A DNA stretch of 64,000 nucleotides from Craspedostauros australis (lineage: Eukaryota > Bacillariophyta > Bacillariophyceae > Mastogloiales > Achnanthaceae). The position numbers and the translations under genes were made by a program. Shown in pieces: positions 1-11,300 of the stretch (position 1 is its first letter; every line of letters begins with the position of its first letter). The stretch spans positions 1 to 64,000 of the forward strand of contig JAMXDE010000044.1 of assembly GCA_026770025.1 (NCBI GenBank). The letters are read 5' to 3'. The notes beneath the pieces are model-generated. The model saw only the letters and a list, made by a program, of their open reading frames with translations. It was not told where the DNA came from and made no database searches.

Positions 1-1902
1 GAACGTCAGCACAGCCGAGCCTTGAGCAGATCCATTGCCAACGTCTCTACCTGACGTACGCATATCAACTGATAAAGCATGCGTCCCGTCCACTCGAAAT
101 CAAGTCCAATAGTGTTGCCTGATGTCACTGCCGCACAGTTCACGCAAGCCAATTCTACCGCAACCGTCCGGGAAAGCAAAGAGTGCATGGGGAAGATGCG
201 AAACGCAACACATGCCCTCCGAAGGTAGAGCAGGAGCATTCATTCCAGTCCGTTACGTTTCGGGCGGCGCGTTGGAACTTGTGTCGCGAATCTGCTGATG
301 TCTTGACGGCTACAAGCCTTCACAACGCACTGCTGTGCCCGTTACTTGAGGACCTTCATTGGGGATGACTCGTCGGACATGTTGTAAGGTACTCATGGCA
401 TCGGTTGCCTGCTGTTTTCATCTCCATCGGATGTAGATTGCGGGGAAGATGTTGGTCATTTTCGTCAATCCTCTCCTTCATCGTCGCCTGGCATGCAATG
501 CTCTCCTCCATGATAGAACTGGTGCTGGATTCATCAACGACGGCAATCGTTGCTTTTCGAATTCCTGATCTGTGTGTGTGTTTTCCAATCCATGCCACTT
601 GATGAAGTGCCGAGTACGAATGCTGGCGTTGGCAACTGTGAGCTGGCCATGTGGAAGCATCTTCCATCCATGGATGCTCAACATCCTCGATGCGCAGACA
701 CGCTTGAAGCGCTTCTCCGCTTCGTGCAGCTGTGTTATATTCTGCTCTGGAGCATATCGAGCAACCGCGGTTGCTGAAGTATTGCCGAGGATCAGCATGT
801 CTGGTTTGTGTTGCGCATCCTCGGGCTTCTTGACTCTGCGACGCCGGTTGCCGGCCACATCCTGCGATGCTGCCCCGACCATCGATCCTCGTGGTGCAAT
901 AGCTGATATTGATGATACCGCTGACCATGGTGGCATGAGCTGTGTCTGTGGACGTTCACATCATGATCATCATGACTTCATTCGTGATGATGGAGTTGTC
1001 ATGAGATTGTTGAATGCGTTGCTGGCATGCTTGCAGGAGCAATGCTGTGTTCTGCGTTTCTCCATCTCTCTGTCTCGCATCACCTTCTCTTGATCATGAC
1101 CGTCGCTTGGCGTCCTGCCACGTCTCGTCATGTCCTGTCATGCTCGGTTCCGTTCATGCCTCATTTCTTCTCTCTTCACTACACGGATGGATCTCTGTCA
1201 ACGCGATTGTCATGTGGTCATCATTGGCAACGCCGCGCTTCATCGGCGCTCATCAATAGCAGTGGCACTTCATTCCACCTTCATCTGCCATCCTCGTCCC
1301 ACACCACATCACATCACATCACATCACATCACATCACATGACCATGTCCATTCCTCTTCATGCCGTCCCCACCGTTTCAGCCGTTGTCTCATCTCGTGTC
1401 TGCCATTCTGGCGAACAAGAAGAGAAACCACAAATTTGGTGATGTGGTTCGCCATTTTTGTTCTTGTTTGGTCGTGTCCAAATGAGTCCCTACCTTCCAC
1501 GATCGAAGTGTGTGATCCATTCAAATGAGTCGATAATGGTATCCACAAAGATCCGCCGCCCACCAAAACAGCGTCTCCAACTCCTCTCTCTCTCTCTTGT
1601 GCGTATTTCATCCGAGCAACATCATTGAACCACTGGATGAAGCATGTTCGAAGGCATCCATCAAGCTGAAGCATTATGCGCTACCAAGACAGTAAGCGAT
1701 GCAACATCCAGCTTCGAATCAACAGATGCAACGATGGAGTTGAGTTGAGCATTCCTGCGTGATCGTAGAATTGGCCAAAACGGAATGGCGTCAAATCAGG
1801 ATCTCTGCCGTCCCCATGAGTGTGGCAGATGTATCGACCATTATCATTCGTACACTCATGGTAGTCTCTTGTATTTAGTTCTATTGTAGGGTATTCTATT
1901 GT
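1..1902. other. No supported gene; left flank of the retrotransposon nest
   Basis: Short ORFs occur on both strands but none shows a recognisable domain, and frames change frequently. A 152-codon ATG-started minus-strand ORF at 478-936 has mixed composition but no motif I recognise; it may be a relic. The only clear structure is a pentanucleotide repeat, listed separately. Confidence 0.5.
1306..1339. repeat. (ACATC)n microsatellite
   Basis: Nearly seven uninterrupted copies of the 5-base unit ACATC, directly visible. Simple sequence repeat with no assigned role. Confidence 0.95.
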
Positions 1903-1940
1903 ATTCCTCTGTTCCGAAATGATTTCCACTTATCTATTTT
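1903..1940 (+). repeat. Left member of an inverted dispersed repeat pair
   Basis: These 38 bases match the reverse complement of 25899-25936 at 36 of 38 positions. Weaker similarity seems to continue inward for about 50 more bases (shared GACACC and a G-rich TGCGG stretch). The two members face each other across the whole nested LTR cluster. They could be ends of an old DNA transposon or two unrelated copies of a dispersed repeat. Confidence 0.6.
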
Positions 1941-2827
1941 ATCATCGGTTCGACACCGTGTCGTGGTGGCCGACTTTGGGAGCTGCGGGAGACCAATTTC
2001 CCAGTCGCCTCCCACCCTGGTCTGACGCATCCTTGTTGACCTTCGGTACCCATCGCAGTATCATCAATACCTGATGTACCAATGTATGTAGATACCAACT
2101 AAACCGTACCATAAAAACAGAGGACAGCATCTCCACATTTAGACTGCTTGTCTGGCGCCATGCCTCCACGTTTCTGTCACTGAAACACTGTGCAAGAGTT
2201 GGTTCGTGTGCTTTCACGTGTTCGAGTGTCTGGAAGGTTAATTCTTGGTGTGGCATCGCTCTCTGTTCCGTAAGTCCAAACCGTCCTATAGTTCCACAAA
2301 CGAAATACAACATGGTACAACACGCGAAGAACGACGCAATGACAAAATCACGAAACATCGATTTTCTATTTGACATTTTATTTGTCTTCACAAGCACGCA
2401 ATCGATATTTGTTTGAAAGGAAACCTGAGAACTCCCCTCGTGTTGCGGACATCGGTATCTTCGTGACCTGTCGCAGACATCATTGCGTTCCCACCAAATA
2501 AGATCTTTGACATAACGCCACAACCCAACCAACCAATCATGATGGTCGGTTCACGCCGTGCCATAGTTATTATTGACTGATGACGCCTTCGGGCTTCCGA
2601 AGGGTTTGTCCGACACGTCACGTTGGTCGTGCTGCTAATTTTCCTTTTCCGTTTTTTACGTTTCGAAGCACATTTTTTGTGTTGTCGTTTTGGTTGCGTC
2701 GTGAAAACGTGATTTCTGACTGATTGCAGCACTCATCCATTTCCCGAATCGTGTAATTATCGTGCTATATTCATACTTTTATGGTTTCTACCGACGAAAT
2801 GCCTGGTGTTGTCCAATTGTTGTTTGA

Positions 2828-2969
2828 ATTTGTCAGTATCGTGTGTGTTGTGTGTATGATTTCGTGCTGATGATGGATTCGTGACTACGGGGTTGTGATG
2901 TCGTTTGTTGTGTCAGCTGTTGCTGCTGTCGATGACATCTGTCATCGTACATGTGTACAGATGCCAACA
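2828..2969 (-). repeat. Degenerate 3' LTR segment of outer Copia element D
   Basis: Read on the minus strand it begins TGTTGGCATC, directly after a purine-rich tract (AGCGTGTGGGG), as expected for the start of a 3' LTR. It aligns by eye over about 140 bases with 25338-25481, which begins TGTTGGAATA; both share TGATGACAGATG-like and AATCCA blocks. Overall identity looks like 60-70 percent, so the LTRs are old. The distal end of the LTR could not be located. Confidence 0.5.
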
Positions 2970-3062
2970 CCCCACACGCTTGTGTTAGCTAGCGGAAACA
3001 TTCCACTTTGTCGTACAGAGAAGACTGGGATCACCGCACTCCACTGGCGGCATTCACTGGCG

Positions 3063-3368
3063 AACGTAGAATGATGGAATGCATCCCATGAGTAGGTCCG
3101 TATGTCAAAAGAACAGAATCACAGGCATCTGCTTGTTGCACAGATCCGAAGCATTGGGGTTGGATGACACATTGGCAATGAGGATGAGATCTCTGTCCAC
3201 CCAATCGCAGACCGCAAATGTGTGTACATCGATATGCCTGGAGTTCCTCAGCGGTTGGTTGGCGTTTGCCATCATTCTGGCGCCTTGGTTGTCCTTGTAG
3301 ATAAGTATGGCATGCTGTTGGCACATGCTGATCTTGTCCAGGATGGACCAAAACCAGAGCACCATCTT
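3063..3368 (-). pseudogene. Copia element D, RNase H C-terminal remnant
   Basis: The minus-strand reading contains IYKDNQGARMMAN, RHIDVHTFAVCDWVDRDLI and SSNPNASDLCNK. This is the usual C-terminal block of Ty1/Copia RNase H (E/KDNQGA, RHIDV, then the tail before the stop). A TGA interrupts the frame where an Arg codon (CGA) would restore the RH-x-D-x-x-MG tail, so the copy is dead. It belongs to a different Copia lineage from elements A, B and C, whose equivalent block reads VDN-GAIFIA. Upstream it is cut off by an LTR fragment at 3369; the matching gag scraps lie far to the right, at 16797-16991 and 24925-25100. Confidence 0.7.
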
Positions 3369-3496
3369 TGTCGAGATGTACATGTGAGTATATGTCAAGA
3401 TGTACGCGTATATGTGCATCGTTCACCCGTTATTCTCTCATACGCACTTGGACGGTATAACTACACTCGTGTCGATAGTATGCTGTGATTCGTCAT
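3369..3496 (+). repeat. Plus-oriented LTR head of the A/C Copia family
   Basis: About 128 bases starting TGTCGAGATG match the first 128 bases of the C LTR (16992 onward), with a handful of substitutions. The fragment stops inside the LTR and is fused to the minus-strand reverse transcriptase relic of element A. Its orientation is opposite to A, so it cannot simply be A's own 3' LTR. It is probably the remains of another family copy joined to A by a deletion. Confidence 0.75.
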
Positions 3497-3568
3497 GATC
3501 ACCATCATCACTCGATAGGCCACGTCATGAATCACTGGTGAGTAGTATTCCTGGAAGTCTACGCCTGC
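3497..3568 (-). pseudogene. Copia element A, reverse transcriptase fragment
   Basis: The minus-strand sequence matches C around the AGVDFQEHYSPVIHDV region of reverse transcriptase. It continues directly from the A fragment that ends at 3784 once the 205-bp insertion between them is ignored. The homology stops at the LTR fragment. The palm (YVDD), RNase H and 3' LTR of A are missing. Confidence 0.75.
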
Positions 3569-3573
3569 GACTT

Positions 3574-3778
3574 ATCAGCACAAATACGTATAGTGCAAAT
3601 TACGTTACTCCCATAGCCCCCACTATCTATGAATTTCACTTGTGTTCGGATCAGCAATCGCAACGCCTGTAGCTCAATGGTAGAGCACCAGTAATTCTCA
3701 CTGAGGTTCCAGGTTCGAATCTTGGCATGGTACTTTGCTTTTGCTCTCCCCTTGTGATTTTCGATAGTGCTCTTTCAT
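3574..3778 (+). mobile_element. SINE-like insertion with tRNA-like pol III promoter
   Basis: This 205-bp block interrupts the A reverse transcriptase relic exactly; removing it together with one copy of GACTT (3569-3573 and 3779-3783) restores the alignment to element C. The two GACTT copies are a 5-bp target site duplication. Inside, on the plus strand, 3670-3680 reads TAGCTCAATGG, a full match to the pol III A box. Positions 3712-3722 read GGTTCGAATCT, ten of eleven matches to the B box, and a TTTT run follows at 3739. D and T arms fold but the anticodon and acceptor stems do not, so it is tRNA-derived rather than a working tRNA. About 95 bp of unrelated sequence precede the tRNA part, which is unusual for a SINE. 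Confidence 0.7.
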
Positions 3779-3783
3779 GACTT

Positions 3784-6700
3784 GTGCATATCCACATGCA
3801 ACGAGCCGCGCTCGATGTGTGCCATCGCGTTTCAACTTGAAGACCCATTTGCATTTGCAGCATCTGCGGCCTCGCGGGGTGGCGTCTCATTTGATCTTGC
3901 TGTACACCTTGCGTGTATCCATGGAGCTGAAATCTTTCTTGATGGCTGCTCGGTATCCCTTTCGATGGATGGGATCCGGATGGTTGAATGCCCCATCGAA
4001 CGTAGTCGGTTCGATGTGCTTCTCGGATTCTTCGTTCTGGTCCTGAAGCGACAGTCCGATGTCAATCGCTGGTATCTCGGCGACGATTGCATTCATCTCG
4101 TATAGTCTGATGGATAACCTCTGTCTCTTCTATTTTGTCTATGATTTCCTCATTGTCTGTGTTCTCGTTGTCATCACTCAGTTCGTCAGCTAACTCATCG
4201 CTGAGTTTGTCGCTCTCCTCGTTTGATGATGATTCGTTCTCATCCCCTCGTTCCTTTTGACCTGGTCTGTTGTTGTCTGCGAGCGCGCACAGTGCTTTGG
4301 GAATCTTCTTCCCTGCAGTTGCCTTGGGATTGTTCTGTCCCTTCCTGCCTCTTGCTTTGTGACATCGGAGTCTCTCCTTTCTGTCTATGTCACGCTTGCT
4401 TGGTTTGGTTGGTGGAGGTCTTGATGGTGTACCACGCGCAGGCCTCGCTGGTGTGTTCAGAGGAGTGATGCCCTTGTCATCGTTGGCTTCGTCGCCGGAT
4501 GGTAGGATCTCGTCATCCTCAGGGTCGGACTCGCTCCGATCTTCCTCGTTCTCGAGCGGTTGGGTCGCTGCTTCCTTGTCCTCATCATTTCTGTCCGATA
4601 GGATGTGATACTTGTTCGTGTTGGCAAAGGATACTCTCCTTGGTTCTGTCGTTTGATGCATTGCCGTCCTTGGCGTTGCTCCCTTCCGTCCAATGGTTGT
4701 GAAGCTATCTGCGTTCGTCATTTCTGAATCGTTGAGTGTGTTTGGTGCTTGCGCCCAGCCACAGAACTGTCCATATGATTGGTTGAGCCATTTGATGTCA
4801 CAGGAACAGACCAGTGACTTGGTCAATGGTCTGTACATGTTGTACACTCCTGATGCATGTTGGTGTGCATATCCAATGAACACCATCTCTTCTCCTCTAT
4901 TCTTGAGCTTGGCGGAGATCCCGCCATAGGTGATCTTCACAACAACCACCTCTCCGAATGTGCGGAGTGAATTGGCATATGGTGGATTGCTGCCAAAGAA
5001 TTGGCAATGGCAGTGGCAGTGCTTGCAGCTGCTGCCCACAGGCCATGCCTCTATTTGTTGTTGAGTTGTGCTCCGTTGAGCATGGAATGGATCTTGGTGT
5101 AGAGATACGCAAACTTGCGTTCTACTCTACCATTCCGCTGTGGTGTGTTGGACGCCATGAACTCAAATTTCGCATTCAGTCCTGCATCGATGAGAGTATC
5201 CTGCGTGGATTTGTTCTCTCCGCTGTTATTGCCTTGGAAAATGATTTGTTGATCACCTGTGTGTGATTTGATCGTCTGCATGAATCGTTTGATACCCTGG
5301 TTGGTCCCTCTTGTTCTTCAGAAAGAAGCTCCAGCAGTAGTCCGTGAAGCCGTCCACGATCAAGGTCCAGTAGCGTTTATCTCCGAAGCCTATGTGTTTA
5401 GTGTAACTGATATCAATGAAGAGGCGTTCGCCACGGCGAGTCGCTCTTGGGATTCTAGTCTTTGAGATGTTCTTCACTCTCGCATTCGCAACAGCACAGT
5501 CGCGACACACCAGCATCTCGCCGATGATCTTCCATCCGTATTGAGCGGCTGTCTGCTTCATGGTCTCGAGTGGTGCGTGACGGTGCATTCCATGCAAGTT
5601 CACTGCGCTCACCTCCTTGGATGGGCTCTTGATGATGGCTGTGGAAGCCTTGTCATCCTCAGTTGGCATGATGGGATGCATCTGCACTCCTGTGATGAAT
5701 CCGTTGGATGTTGGCAAGATGCAATCGAAGATGATCTTCTTCCCAGCTCTGTTGACGATGTCCATCAGAATGCCATTGTTTCCAATCTGGTAACTGTTGT
5801 ATAGTGCCTTGTTCGTAGAGAAAAGGTTCACCACCATCTTGGGTGTGTACTTCACATGATCGAGCCGGAAAATGTGGCCAGTGTTGTCGCGCTGCTTGAC
5901 CTTCAAGCGGATGGATCCGATCTTGGGAGAGTCCAGCTTCATGCTGTCTCCCACTTGGATGAAGGACTTGATGTGCCGCACGTTGAAGAGGCTGGCGTCT
6001 GAGTTCACGATGTTACACGAGGCTCCGCTGTCAGCAAGCCAGGTGTCCTTGTTGACCTTGTCCTTGTACTTGGTGCTCAGCTCGTGAAGCTGTTCCATGG
6101 CAGCCGCTGCCATGTCGTCGTCGTGATCTTCTTCGTTCCCGTCGTCCATCCTGTGGTAGTCCATGCCGTCGTAGTACGGTTCTCCGACTGCTGGAGTCAT
6201 GTCTTCTCGGTGAGTTCCTGTCACCGAATCGTATGGCATGACTTGTGGTCGCTCGCACAGGAGTACCTGCATACATCCTCCAAGGACGTAGTGCAATTCC
6301 GTCTCTGGAATGAGCTCGTCTTTCCTCCAACAGCCGGTTGAGGATCACTGTGTTGGCGAGAATCTCTTCGATTGATCGGAAATTGTTGGACAGTATGGTG
6401 CCAATCACGCGCACCCATATGTGTTGCAGTCCCCCGTTGATCATCGCTGGGAAGAGACGCATGCCTGCTACCATCACGGCGTCGTGGATGAGCTGTTGTT
6501 GCATTGTCTCTGCTGTCAATGTAGGATATGGGATCGTATCATGCCTGTGTATGGTGTCGAAGCCTCGGCGTTCTGGACTGGTGGGAACGAGATGTCTGTT
6601 GGATAGATGACTCTCTTGTTTGGATTGAATCTGTCTACTTCTTGTTCTGATTCATCGCTGCTGTCTTCGTGGATGATACCCATTCTGTTGTTCCTCGCCA

Positions 6701-7540
6701 CTGGAGGAGGCGGCGCCTCACCGCCGTTTGTCTCGTCGCCAGAGACGTCTTCGTTGTCTTGATCCGCGCTGTTCTCGTTGGTGTCGGCATCGTCTGCGTT
6801 CGTGGCCGCTTCCAACTCGATGGCGATGGTCTCTGCTCCCATCTCAGCTGCGTCTCCGGACAGATCAATGATGTCGTTCACATTGAAGCAGTACTTGTAG
6901 CTGACTTCGCGACGTCGGTCGACTTCATGGATGATTGGCTCGTCGCTGAGCCACGCTGACACGACCTCGTCGTCGTGTACTTCGTCATCGTTTTCGAAGT
7001 GTTGGAAGTGATAAAAGAAGGAATCCTTGATGTCATCGGATACCTCCAAGCAGAGCATCATGTCCAGTATAGAGAGCATCATCTCATGGCCGCTCTTCTC
7101 ATGTCTTTCCTTTGCTGTGTTGGCCTGCTCGTCGGCCTTCTTCTTTTTGTTGAACTTCTTCTTTTGGCACCCCACCTCGCGATGTCCAATGATGCCGCAG
7201 TAGTAGCACTTTCTGTTGAATCTGCTTCCCTTGCCCTTGTTGTTTCGGTTTCCGTTCTTTCTGTTGTTGTTGGCGTTTTTCTTGTTGTTTGCCTTCTTCC
7301 GTTCGGGACAATTCTCAGATTGATGACCATACACACCACAGTTGTGGCAGATTCCCTTGAAGTTGCTGGTGCTTGCAAAGCCAGCATTGTTAGTCTTCAT
7401 GCTGCTGTCTTGAAATTCGTCGACGTAGGCCTTCCCTCCTTGGTTGGTTGTGTATACTGTGCGAAGTAGTGCTCTGATTGTGTTGATTGTGACGACAGTT
7501 GGGTTGAATGTGAGTTGATGTTCGAAGTTGACGACTTGTG
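3784..7540 (-). pseudogene. Copia element A, decayed gag-pol (middle and 3' part)
   Basis: Minus-strand relic of the same family as C. In order it holds: the second half of gag with two CCHC knuckles (CHNCGVYGHQSENC, CYYCGIIGHREVGC), an acidic spacer, protease (WLADSGASC), the integrase zinc region and core, an acidic linker, and the start of reverse transcriptase up to RARLVACGY. Frame breaks lie near 6520, 6310, 5290, 5045 and 4095. The second catalytic Asp of integrase is Asn here (GNNSGEN against GDNSGEN in C). The 5' continuation is at 14993-15962; the gap is element B, which entered after codon AAAGCACAA of the gag. Confidence 0.85.
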
Positions 7541-8295
7541 TGTCAGGAATCGGGGGTACGCTTTTACCAAGATACCCATGATTGCCGCACCTCCCAATAA
7601 TATCTTCACAACTCGACGAGGTCAACTTTGTTGGTAACACTCGGACCACCTTGCAGCCTGTCCCCCATCAACCCTCTGTCCATGAATGACATCAACATCA
7701 GTCATGTCCCACCATGGAGCCTATCCATGTACCACCGCTGTAATGAGGGCGAACCTATGGATCGACCTCTAGGGATGTATTCGCACACGAGCCAAGACTA
7801 TGGGCGAAACTGTCGATATGTATCAGACATGTCGACGCGCATCGACGGACAAGGGATCGCTTCTCTGAGAAAGAGAAACGGAAGCGATGCCCCTATCCGC
7901 TCAAGAGCACGATTGACGACGCGACATGGAATGAACATGACCGGTGAGTATGTGATGATGGCGCAGGAGGAATACTGAGGAACCGAAGGTCAAGTGGGAT
8001 CGATCAGACTGAGACCCATGCTGAAGATACCTGTGCGTCTATGAGAGATGCTGCTCGAATGTAGAAGATGCAATCACCACGAGAATGCATGATGAATCTG
8101 CAGAAGAGAGCATGAGAGCAAGCTGATGAAGCAGATGAAAGCAACCATGGACAAGTGCATGATCATGGTGAACTGCTACAGATTACACTTGCTGCTGAAT
8201 TGGAATTGGAGAGTCAAGGAGTTTGTTCTCACAGTTCTAAATTGGTACAGATTGATAACAGATTAATCTACTACCTTAACCCCGGATTTCCAACA
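7541..8295 (+). repeat. 5' LTR of Copia B
   Basis: 755 bp, TG...CA ends, matching 14232-14986 wherever I compared. It contains a 116-codon open frame at 7628-7978, also present in the 3' copy, which I regard as chance. The LTR should carry the promoter and poly(A) signals; no strong TATA box stands out. Confidence 0.95.
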
Positions 8296-8307
8296 CGTTT
8301 CGAAACG
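8296..8307. promoter_or_regulatory. Palindrome at the expected primer-binding position of Copia B
   Basis: CGTTTCGAAACG is a perfect 12-nt palindrome that begins on the first base after the 5' LTR. A conventional site complementary to a tRNA 3' end would start TGG, and none is present. Element C has the equivalent palindrome at the same place. It could be a dimerisation or self-priming signal, or a site for an internal tRNA fragment. Confidence 0.5.
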
Positions 8308-8377
8308 TTACGATTGAAATCCAACGTTTCCATCACCCACCAACACAGCAACGAACATCACCACCACTACTTCGACC

Positions 8378-11300
8378 ATGAGCTCCCATCTCTTCAAGTC
8401 TGATCGCGTTGTCGTCTTCGACGGCAAGCGTTCCAGTTGGAAAGGCTGGAGTATCAAGTTCATCACCCGCGCCACGCGCAAGGGGCTCGAGGATTTTTAC
8501 CTCATGGACTTCGATGACGTAGTGGTGAAGCCAGCACCGTTCAGCTCAGACCCCTTGGCTCCCGTTCCTAAAACGGAGGAAGGCGCGAGTGAACCGAAGA
8601 AAGTATCCTCCATGACCCGTGCGGAAAAGGCAGAATACAAGAAGATGCTGGCTAAGTATGCGTTCGAAGAACTGACCGTGGCTATCAACCACGAAACTAC
8701 GGAAGGCGATGTCGCCTTCATGGCTGTGGTGGGGACTAAGGGCAGTCTCACTGAGAGTGGAGACCCGCGCAAGGCGTGGAAGGCTCTTGAGCGCATCTAC
8801 GAGCAACGAACCGCGCCTATGAAGGCAAAGTTGTTGGCTCAACTCAACGGGATGCGATTGAAGAAGGGGGAGAACCCAGACACGTTCCTCACCGAAATGG
8901 AAGTGCTGCGCAATCGCCTCGGTAACGCTGGTATCAACATGGATATGCAGCAGTACCACATGCTCGTGCTCAACGCCCTTGGCAAAGAGTACGAAATGGA
9001 TGTGAAGATCATAGAACTCAGATTCCTCGGAAAGGAAGAGACCATGACCATCGAAGACATCCGCGAGACCATGAGCGCCACCTACGACGGCCGCAACATC
9101 AAAGGAGGCAACTCCAACCGCGGCGGCAACAACAGTAAGGAGGAGATGGCACTCGCAGCCATTGGGAGCTTCAAGGGCAACTGTCGCAACTGTGGCGCCT
9201 ACGGCCATAAGAAGGCGGATTGTCGCTCCGCAGCCAAGAAGGGCAACAGCAAGAACAAGTCGAAGGGCCAAGGCAACGGCGGAGGCAAACCCAAATTCAA
9301 CGGGGAATGCAACTACTGCGGCAAGAAGGGGCACAAGATTGTGCAGTGCTTCAAGCTCAGGGCCGCCATGAAGGAGGCGGACTCCGCCAACGTCGCTACC
9401 GACGGGATGGATGGAGTCGACGACGTCGCACTCACCGCATCAGACGATCTGATATGTGTGTTCATCAACGAAGACGCGAGCGAAGAAGAAAGTATGATCA
9501 GTGAAAAACTCAACAAAATCACCAAATTCGCAAACCAAGACAGAAATGTGACCACACAGGACCGTGTGTTTTCACACGATGACGACGTGATGATGGATGA
9601 CATGGCGTTCGTCACGATCGACGTCGACGGAACCGCCAGTTTCGAGAGCGGAACATCCAATGCAGAGAGAGCATGGACTTCCGAAGATATGGCCAAGCAC
9701 TCTCCACGAGAGTACGGTTACTACGGGCCCCCTATCAACGATGAGGAGATGATCAAAGACGAGCTCTTTTCATCCGACGCAGAAGCCGAGGATCCCGACG
9801 AAGCGGTCACAGAGTACCACGAGGGAACGACAGATGAGGAGGACGCAGACGTAACGGAGATGGCGATGACAGGAGTCGACAACGACAACATCGACCGCGC
9901 CATCAACGAACCGGTCTATAGTCTCCCATCCCGCCCAAGCGCACTCGACGACATGATCGAGCAATCATCGCGTCGCGACATGAACAACGGATGGTGTCCG
10001 TTGTGCCTCAAGCGCGGGCCTCTCTACGCATGGTGCGTGGACTGCCCGAACATTCCCTTCTTCATCCAGCTCGCCAACGAGCCAAGAGGTGCCGTGCCTA
10101 GAAACGAAGGCGAAAGGATGGTGCGCAGAGAAGTGCTAGATGAGACGAGCGGAATGTTGTTCGTGACCGCCCGGTGCTCGCTGAGCAACGTCCTTTCACC
10201 AAACGACGTCCGGTCCGAACTCTCCCTCATCTGCATCGAGGCAGTGCATAACATTGCAACCCTCAGATTGACGGGGGTGGAGCCACGCTCCCTGTACTAC
10301 TTGATGCACCAAATCGGAGTGCGAGGTGCACTCGACGTGTGCGTGAATGCATACAGGATGAATGGAATGCTGGAGAGTGTTCGTCTTCAACCAATCCAAC
10401 AGGCGCTGATCGGGGAAATGAGCAGCATCGCATCGGAACAGCTGATGTGGATGCACCACCCAAGCATCAACGGCGTCCGTGACTATCGCACCCATTGCGA
10501 GTTACCACTGTACAGTGATGCCAACGGCCACGAAATGGCAATGGTGATCGGCGACTTGGACGACGTCAATACGCGCAAGTCGACCATCGCACCCGACCGC
10601 CACGAGGCCAACACCTGGTTGGGAGATTCCGGCGCCTCCTGTCACCTCACGAACAACGATGAGGGTATGATCAACGTGCGCACAGCGAACCACTCCATCA
10701 AGGTAGGCAGCGGTCGATACCTCAAGGCAACCAAGGTGGGGGACAAGCGGATGAAGGTCATGCAGAAGAATGGCGATACCGCAATCATCCTCCTCAAGTC
10801 GGTGAAGTACGTGCCTGAGCTATGGGTCAACCTCTTGAGCATCAACAAGGCTCTCGAAAACGGTTTCGATATTAGCAACCGAGGTGTGATCATGTCCTTG
10901 GAGAAGAAGGGACAACGCATTCGCTTTGATCGCATCATGGCGACACACAGCGGATTTGTGAGTGGCGTGAACATGATAGCCGCTCCTGCACTCGACGATC
11001 AAGCCAACGTCGGGGTGTCGACGAAGAAACCGATCGACATCAACAAAATCCATAAAATGTTAGGCCATGTTGACACTTACACCATCTCTCGCACTGCGGG
11101 ACGATACGGATGGAATGTCACAGGGAAGCTGAACGCTTGTGTGGATTGCGCGATCGGCAAATCGCGACAAAGAGGATTGACGAAGACTCTACAGCCAAGA
11201 GCAAAGAAAGTCGGAGAGCGACTGTTCATGGACACATCGAGTGTTCAGACGTACAGTTTCGGCCGAGGCAAATACTGGCTTCTGGTTATCGATGACTACA

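Noticed and set aside
478-936. 152-codon ATG-started ORF near the left edge
   Set aside because: No domain or homologous copy recognised in the window; an overlapping frame of similar length exists on the same strand.
1306-1339. CRISPR-like array
   Set aside because: It is a 5-base microsatellite without spacers; the 14-bp arrays in T1/T2 also lack spacers.
3660-3745. Functional tRNA gene (Arg-TCT or Glu-CTC)
   Set aside because: A and B boxes and the T arm are good, but the anticodon stem-loop and acceptor stem do not pair, and the sequence lies inside a duplicated-site insertion.
7628-7978. 116-codon ORF inside the B LTR
   Set aside because: Present in both LTRs as expected for identical repeats; no motif, overlaps regulatory sequence.
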